Positions 60,212 through 64,000 of a stretch of 64,000 nt of DNA are shown piece after piece. The stretch covers positions 1-64,000 of the forward strand of contig CAWGUD010000035.1 of NCBI GenBank assembly GCA_963825685.1, in the 5' to 3' direction. Every line of letters starts with the position of its first letter. Positions within the stretch are counted from its first letter, which is position 1. Made by a program: the position numbers and the translations under genes. The notes under the pieces were generated by a model that saw only the letters and a list, made by a program, of their open reading frames with translations, was not told the origin of the DNA and ran no database searches. Source of the DNA: JAOUEA01 sp963825685. Its GTDB lineage: Bacteria; Actinomycetota; UBA4738; HRBIN12.

Positions 60212-61951
60212 TTACAGGTACTGTCCGGCGTTCACGCGCTCCACCTGGCGGCCGTCGCCGTCGTGCCCGAGCAGCGTGCGCACGTACACGATGCGCTCGC
60301 CCTTCTTGCCCGAGATGCGCGCCCAGTCGTCGGGGTTCGTCGTGTTCGGGAGGTCCTCGTTCTCCTTGAACTCGTCGCGGATCGCGGTGAGGAGGTCCTC
60401 GGTCTTGATGCCCTTGTCCCCCATCGACAGGAAGCGCTTGATCGCGTCCTTCTTCGCCCGCCGCACGATGTTCTCGATCATCGCGCCCGAGTTGAAGTCC
60501 TTGAAGTAGAGGATCTCCTTGTCGCCGCTCGCGTACGTGACCTCGAGGAAGCGGTTCCGGTCGTTCTGCTCGTACATCTGCTCGACCGTCTTCTCGATCA
60601 TGCGGAAGCACGCCTGCTGCGGATCGCCTCCGTAGCGAGCGACCTCGTCGGGGTGGATCGGCACGACCGGGTGCAGGTACTTCGACATGATGTCGGACGC
60701 CTGCTGCTGGTTCGGCCGCTCGATCTTGATCTTCACGTCGAGCCGGCCCGGCCGCAGGATCGCCGGGTCGATCAGGTCCTCGCGGTTCGACGCGCCGATC
60801 ACGATCACGTTCTTCAGCGTCTCGACGCCGTCGAGCTCGCTGAGCAGTTGCGGCACGATCGTGGATTCCACGTCGCTCGAGATGCCGGTGCCACGGGTGC
60901 GGAAGATCGAATCCATCTCGTCGAAGAAGACGATGACCGGCAGGCCCTCCTCGCTGCGCTCCTTGGCGCGGATGAAGATCTCGCGGATCTGCCGCTCGGT
61001 CTCACCCACGTACTTGTTCAGCAACTCGGGGCCTTTCACGTTCAGGAAGTAGCTACGAGCGTCGGAGCGACCCACGCGCTCGGCGACCTTCTCGGCGAGC
61101 GACTTCGCGACGGCCTTGGCGATCAGCGTCTTGCCGCAGCCGGGAGGGCCGTACAGCAGCACGCCCTTGGGCGCTTCGAGCTCGTGCTCGGCGAACAGCT
61201 CCGCGTACAGGAACGGCAGCTCGACCGCGTCGCGGATCGAATCGATCTGGCCCTCGAGCCCGCCGATGTCCTCGTAGCTGACATCGGGGATCTCCTCGAG
61301 CACGAGTTCCTCGACCTCTTCCTTCGGGAGCAGCTCGGTCGCCACACCGGCGCGGCCGTCGAACAGCACGTTGTCGCCCGCACGCACGTGGGTGGTGAGG
61401 AGCTCGCCCGCGAGGTGCGCCACGTACTCCTCATCGCCACGGCCGATCACGATCACCCGGTCGTCGCCCAAACGGTCCTTGACCTTCACGACCTCGCCGG
61501 CCCGATCGGGGTCGAGCACCTCGACGACGTTGAGGGATTCGTTCAGCACGACCTGGACGCCGGGACGGAAGGCGCGCTCGTCGATGTCGGGCGCGGGCAT
61601 CACGCGCATCTTGCGGCCGGCCGTGACCACGTCGATCGAACCGTCGTCGTTGCTCGCGAGGTAGACGCCGAACGACGCGGGCGGCTGCGAGAGCTTCTCG
61701 ACCTCCTCGGCGAGGGCTTCGATCTTGTCGCGCTCGGCGCGCAGCGCGTCGGCGAGCTTCTGGTTCTGTCCGACGGCGCGTTCGAGTTGCTGGCGCGCCT
61801 CGACGAGCTTCTCCTCGAGCACGGTGACCTGGCGGGGGGCGTTCGTCAGCCGACGACGGAGCAGGCCGACCTCTTCCTCCAGGAACTTCACCTGGCCATG
61901 GAGCTCCTGCACCTGCGCGTCGTACCGCTCGACCTGCTCTCGATCCGCCAT
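60212..61951 (-). CDS. arc: proteasome-associated AAA ATPase ARC (Mpa)
   Basis: Hexameric unfoldase feeding pupylated proteins to the 20S core; 579 aa. The N-terminal coiled coil (about 1-90; HGQVKFLEEEVGLLRRRLTN) binds Pup; OB-type interdomain follows. AAA motifs: GPPGCGKTLIAKAVA, pore YVGETERQIR, Walker B VIVFFDEMDSIFRTRGTG and second region GASNREDLIDPAILRPGRLD. The C-terminus ends GQYL, with the penultimate Tyr used to open the 20S gate. The ATG at 61951 is chosen because GGAGG lies 8 bases before it; a GTG at 61960 would overlap that site. dop follows after 9 bases. Confidence 0.97.
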   Translation of the reverse strand: MADREQVERYDAQVQELHGQVKFLEEEVGLLRRRLTNAPRQVTVLEEKLVEARQQLERAVGQNQKLADALRAERDKIEALAEEVEKLSQPPASFGVYLASNDDGSIDVVTAGRKMRVMPAPDIDERAFRPGVQVVLNESLNVVEVLDPDRAGEVVKVKDRLGDDRVIVIGRGDEEYVAHLAGELLTTHVRAGDNVLFDGRAGVATELLPKEEVEELVLEEIPDVSYEDIGGLEGQIDSIRDAVELPFLYAELFAEHELEAPKGVLLYGPPGCGKTLIAKAVAKSLAEKVAERVGRSDARSYFLNVKGPELLNKYVGETERQIREIFIRAKERSEEGLPVIVFFDEMDSIFRTRGTGISSDVESTIVPQLLSELDGVETLKNVIVIGASNREDLIDPAILRPGRLDVKIKIERPNQQQASDIMSKYLHPVVPIHPDEVARYGGDPQQACFRMIEKTVEQMYEQNDRNRFLEVTYASGDKEILYFKDFNSGAMIENIVRRAKKDAIKRFLSMGDKGIKTEDLLTAIRDEFKENEDLPNTTNPDDWARISGKKGERIVYVRTLLGHDGDGRQVERVNAGQYL

Positions 61952-61997
61952 GGGTGTCACCTCCAGCGGGGTAGAGACGGATGGTACCCCCGGCCCC

Positions 61998-62011
61998 CCA
62001 CGTTCCCGTGG
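61998..62011. promoter_or_regulatory. small palindrome upstream of arc
   Basis: CCACG (61998-62002) and CGTGG (62007-62011) are reverse complements around TTCC. It lies just upstream of a TACCAT -10 candidate (minus strand, about 61981-61986), so it could be an operator for arc. The signal is short and could be chance. Confidence 0.3.
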
Positions 62012-62135
62012 AGCGTCGCGTGAGCTTCCTCTCTACTCATACGGAAGTTCTCGCCGAACGTGTAATGCCCATTCCAAGGTAGTTCTGACCCGAGGTCGCG
62101 CCGAGGATGCTATCGGCGGGTGCCGACGCGAGGGG

Positions 62136-62915
62136 TCACGCCTCGCGGCGGGCGATGGTCAGGAACCCGGTGTGCCCCACCATGCGGTGGTCGGGACGCA
62201 CGCTGCGCTCGGTGACGTGCCATCCGCGCTTCAGCGTCTCGAACGTCTCGATGTGCTGGAAGCCGTTGCCCGGCAAGGAGAGCACGAGCTGCTGCACCTG
62301 CACGGTCGTCGGAAGGTAACCACAGACGATGCCGCCCGGCTCGAGCACCTCCCGGAGCGCGGGCAGCGGTCCCCAGGGCTCCGGCATGTCGAGCACCGCC
62401 CGTTCGTATCGCTCCCCGGTGCCTGCGACCTCGGACAGGTCCCCCCGTCGGAGCTCGACGACGTCCGGCATCTTGCCGAAGAACGCCTCGACGTTCGCGA
62501 CCGCCTTCTCTCGATGCTCGTCCCTGAGCTCGTACGAGACGACCCGGCCCGCATCGCCCACGGCCCGGCACAAGGCGATCGTGAGCGCGCCCGAGCCGCT
62601 GCCGGCCTCGAGCACGCGTGCCCCGGGGAAGATGTCGGCGTACGTCACGATCGGACCCACGTCCTTCGGGTAGACCACCTGAGCGCCTCGCGGCATCTTC
62701 AGCACGAAGTCGGCGAACCTCGGCCGGTACGCCACGAGCACCATGCCCCGCGAGGTCTCGAGTCGCGTGCCTTCGACGGCGCCGATCACCGCGTCGTGGT
62801 CGAGGGTGCCACTGTGCGTGTGGAACGTTCCGCCGGTCGCGAGGTGGACGAGGTAGGTGCGGTCGCGCTGGTCGATCATGAGGACCCGCTCTCCGGCCTC
62901 GAACGGCCCGCTCAC
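62136..62915 (-). CDS. trmI: tRNA (adenine-58-N1)-methyltransferase TrmI
   Basis: Makes m1A58 in the tRNA T-loop; 259 aa. The N-terminal beta domain is FEAGERVLMIDQRDRTYLVH and SGTLDHDAVIGAVEGTRLET, and the Rossmann core has PRGAQVVYPKDVGPIVTYAD, the SAM loop RVLEAGSGSGALTIALCRAV, VVSYELRDEHREKAVANVEA and AVLDMPEPWGPLPALREVLE. M. tuberculosis Rv2118c lies near mpa in the same way. GTG 62915 overlaps the ttuA stop (GTGA), so the two tRNA enzymes are co-translated. Confidence 0.95.
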   Translation of the reverse strand: MSGPFEAGERVLMIDQRDRTYLVHLATGGTFHTHSGTLDHDAVIGAVEGTRLETSRGMVLVAYRPRFADFVLKMPRGAQVVYPKDVGPIVTYADIFPGARVLEAGSGSGALTIALCRAVGDAGRVVSYELRDEHREKAVANVEAFFGKMPDVVELRRGDLSEVAGTGERYERAVLDMPEPWGPLPALREVLEPGGIVCGYLPTTVQVQQLVLSLPGNGFQHIETFETLKRGWHVTERSVRPDHRMVGHTGFLTIARREA

Positions 62916-63904
62916 GCCGTGCGCCCGTAGATCTCGGCGGGCATGACCTCGTCGGACGACGCCCGGGCCACCTCGCGGTCGTCGTCCTCCGGGACCGGGC
63001 CGTCCAGCCGCAGGCCGAGGATCTGCGCCCTGGCGCGGCAGAACGCGCAGAACCTGCCGGTGGTCGGGTGCCCGCACGACCCGCACGGCTGCAGCACCAC
63101 GGCGTCGTTCTTCGCGAACAAGGGCATGCCACGGTCGAGGTAGCCGAGGAAGAACTGCGCCTTCGTGCCCGGCGAGGCGGCCTCGATCGCGTTCATCGCC
63201 TCCTTGTACCGGAGCTGGGTGTTCCCGGCCACGAGGGGACACTCCTCGACCACGTACTCGATGCCTCGAAGGAACGCGTAGGCGGCCGTCTCGAGCTCGC
63301 TCAGGCGATGCAGGGGCTTCACCTTCTTCACGAAGCCGTCCCTGCCCGGGAGCAGCGGCGACTGGCGAGCGATGTACTCGGTGTTCCACCGCAGGGTGTT
63401 GCCGAGCAGCGTGGCCGCCTCGTCGTCGAGGTTGTGGCCGGTCGCGACCACATCGAAGTTCCCGTCGAGCGCCGCCGCGTTGAACACGTGGCGCTTCGAC
63501 AGCCCGCAGACCGCGCAGGCGGAGCGCGATCCCTTGCGCCCGGCCGTGGGGATGTCGTACCCGTAGTCGTCGGCCAGGTCGACCACCCGCAGCTCGGCAC
63601 CGCGCGCCCGGGCGAAGGCCTCGGCGATGTCGTGCGAGCGGTCCGAGTACTCCCCGATGCCGAGCCCGAGGTAGAGCCCGGTCACGTCGTAGCCGAGTTC
63701 GAGCAGGACGTCCCACAGGGCGAGCGAGTCCTTCCCGCCGGAGACCGCCACCAGCACGCGGTCGTCCCGGCCGATCATCTCGAAGCGCCGGATCGCCTTG
63801 CGCACCTGCTCGGTGAAGACCTCCGGGAAGCAACGCTTGCAGAAGGCGGCGTTGTGCCGGCGCACCTCGACGACCGCCGGCCCTCGGCAACGCCTGCACC
63901 TCAT
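62912..63904 (-). CDS. ttuA: TtuA-type tRNA 2-thiolation enzyme (TtcA/Ncs6 family)
   Basis: ATP-dependent tRNA thiouridine synthase of the TtuA group, 330 aa. The N-terminal zinc finger has Cys3, Cys6, Cys22 and Cys25. PP-loop SGGKDS is at residues 55-60. The [4Fe-4S] ligands of Thermus TtuA (Cys130, Cys133, Cys222) fall at the same numbers here, in SACAVCGLSKR and VVEECPLV. A second zinc ribbon closes the protein (PCGSCGHPTTGRFCAFC). In Thermus it converts T54 to 2-thio-T54 using TtuB, and trmI is coupled to it here. It overlaps the TtuB-like stop by one base (TGATG). Confidence 0.9.
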   Translation of the reverse strand: MRCRRCRGPAVVEVRRHNAAFCKRCFPEVFTEQVRKAIRRFEMIGRDDRVLVAVSGGKDSLALWDVLLELGYDVTGLYLGLGIGEYSDRSHDIAEAFARARGAELRVVDLADDYGYDIPTAGRKGSRSACAVCGLSKRHVFNAAALDGNFDVVATGHNLDDEAATLLGNTLRWNTEYIARQSPLLPGRDGFVKKVKPLHRLSELETAAYAFLRGIEYVVEECPLVAGNTQLRYKEAMNAIEAASPGTKAQFFLGYLDRGMPLFAKNDAVVLQPCGSCGHPTTGRFCAFCRARAQILGLRLDGPVPEDDDREVARASSDEVMPAEIYGRTA

Positions 63905-64000
63905 CAGCGCCCCCCGGAGATCACCGGACGGATCTCGAGCTCGTCGTCGTCGCCCACATGGTCGTGCCGCGTGACGAGCTCGCCGTCGCGGATCACGAGC
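63904..64000 (-). CDS. ttuB: TtuB/MoaD/ThiS-like ubiquitin-fold sulfur carrier, 5' end beyond window
   Basis: Only the last 31 codons are inside the window. They read LVIRDGELVTRHDHVGDDDE then LEIRPVISGGR before the TGA. The G-D-x-(D/E)-x-E-I-x-P-x-I-S-G-G ending is typical of MoaD/ThiS/TtuB carriers, which bear a thiocarboxylate on the last Gly. An extra Arg follows GG here, so it would need removal before activation, unless the call is off by sequence error in the G run. Its stop overlaps the ttuA start, which identifies it as the probable sulfur donor for TtuA. Confidence 0.75.
   Translation of the reverse strand, partial: LVIRDGELVTRHDHVGDDDELEIRPVISGGR

Noticed and set aside
60263..62023. 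586-residue plus-strand open frame opposite arc
   Set aside because: Antisense shadow; arc has all AAA motifs and a Shine-Dalgarno.

Overview
The window is a very G+C-rich chromosomal segment from a member of the Actinomycetota. The evidence is a complete Pup-proteasome locus (arc, dop, pup, prcB, prcA, pafA, pafB, pafC), a Ppm1-type Lnt-polyprenol-phosphate mannosyltransferase fusion, a GarA-like FHA protein, a DUF4193 protein, and gene order shared with Mycobacterium tuberculosis. It is not a mycobacterium: Pup ends in GGE, glycine decarboxylase is split into two subunits, and several genes are inserted into or missing from the shared blocks. I cannot place it to class. No transposase, integron, CRISPR array or prophage is visible; the only tRNA is tRNA-Pro(GGG). 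69 features are protein-coding genes or gene fragments, packed with short gaps or 1-8 base overlaps.

Layout. (1) 1-22221, plus strand after the first gene: DUF1015, HAD phosphatase, phasin-like protein, tlyA, nadK, recN, pyrG, Nudix, ald, xerD, DksA-like, deoB, deoA, an M50-like membrane protein, trpS, scpA, scpB, rluB, aroH, tyrA, aroA, cmk, der. This parallels the Rv1692-Rv1713 block and holds DNA repair, chromosome segregation, nucleotide metabolism and the chorismate branch. (2) 22302-31874: tRNA-Pro, pgsA, gcvH, garA-like, merR, D,D-carboxypeptidase, hpt, DUF151 nuclease, a CAP-domain secreted protein (minus), a second merR, a PD-(D/E)XK-like protein, gcvPA, gcvPB. This parallels Rv1822-Rv1832 and links glycine cleavage to the GarA-type regulator. 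(3) 31899-37210, minus: Lnt-Dpm1 fusion with DUF4193, then an amidohydrolase coupled to a compact reverse transcriptase. (4) 37418-42460, plus: AsnC/Lrp regulator, lipoprotein, unusual FtsH-like membrane AAA protease, cysS. (5) 42465-53576, minus: M24 peptidase, two lipid-kinase-like proteins, Ski2-like helicase, hydrolase, tatC, tatA, small proteins, pafC, pafB. (6) 53622-55512, plus: unknown protein, DUF202, alpha/beta hydrolase. (7) 55531-64000, minus: pafA, prcA, prcB, pup, dop, arc, then trmI, ttuA and the 3' end of a ttuB-like sulfur-carrier gene.

Functional links. Arc, PrcA, PrcB, Pup, PafA and Dop form the whole pupylation-degradation route, and PafB/PafC are the WYL DNA-damage regulators usually linked to it. 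TtuB-TtuA-TrmI looks like a tRNA T-loop modification unit (2-thiolation of position 54 plus m1A58), a pairing known from Thermus. It is the only hint of growth at elevated temperature.

Caveat. About 15 otherwise well-conserved genes each carry one or two single-base frame changes, many beside homopolymers. I read these as sequence errors and give the coordinates of the reconstructed genes. Many genes have a TANNNT hexamer 6-9 bases before the start codon, so leaderless transcripts appear common. The strongest candidates for something undescribed are the compact reverse transcriptase at 36463-37210 and its operon partner.
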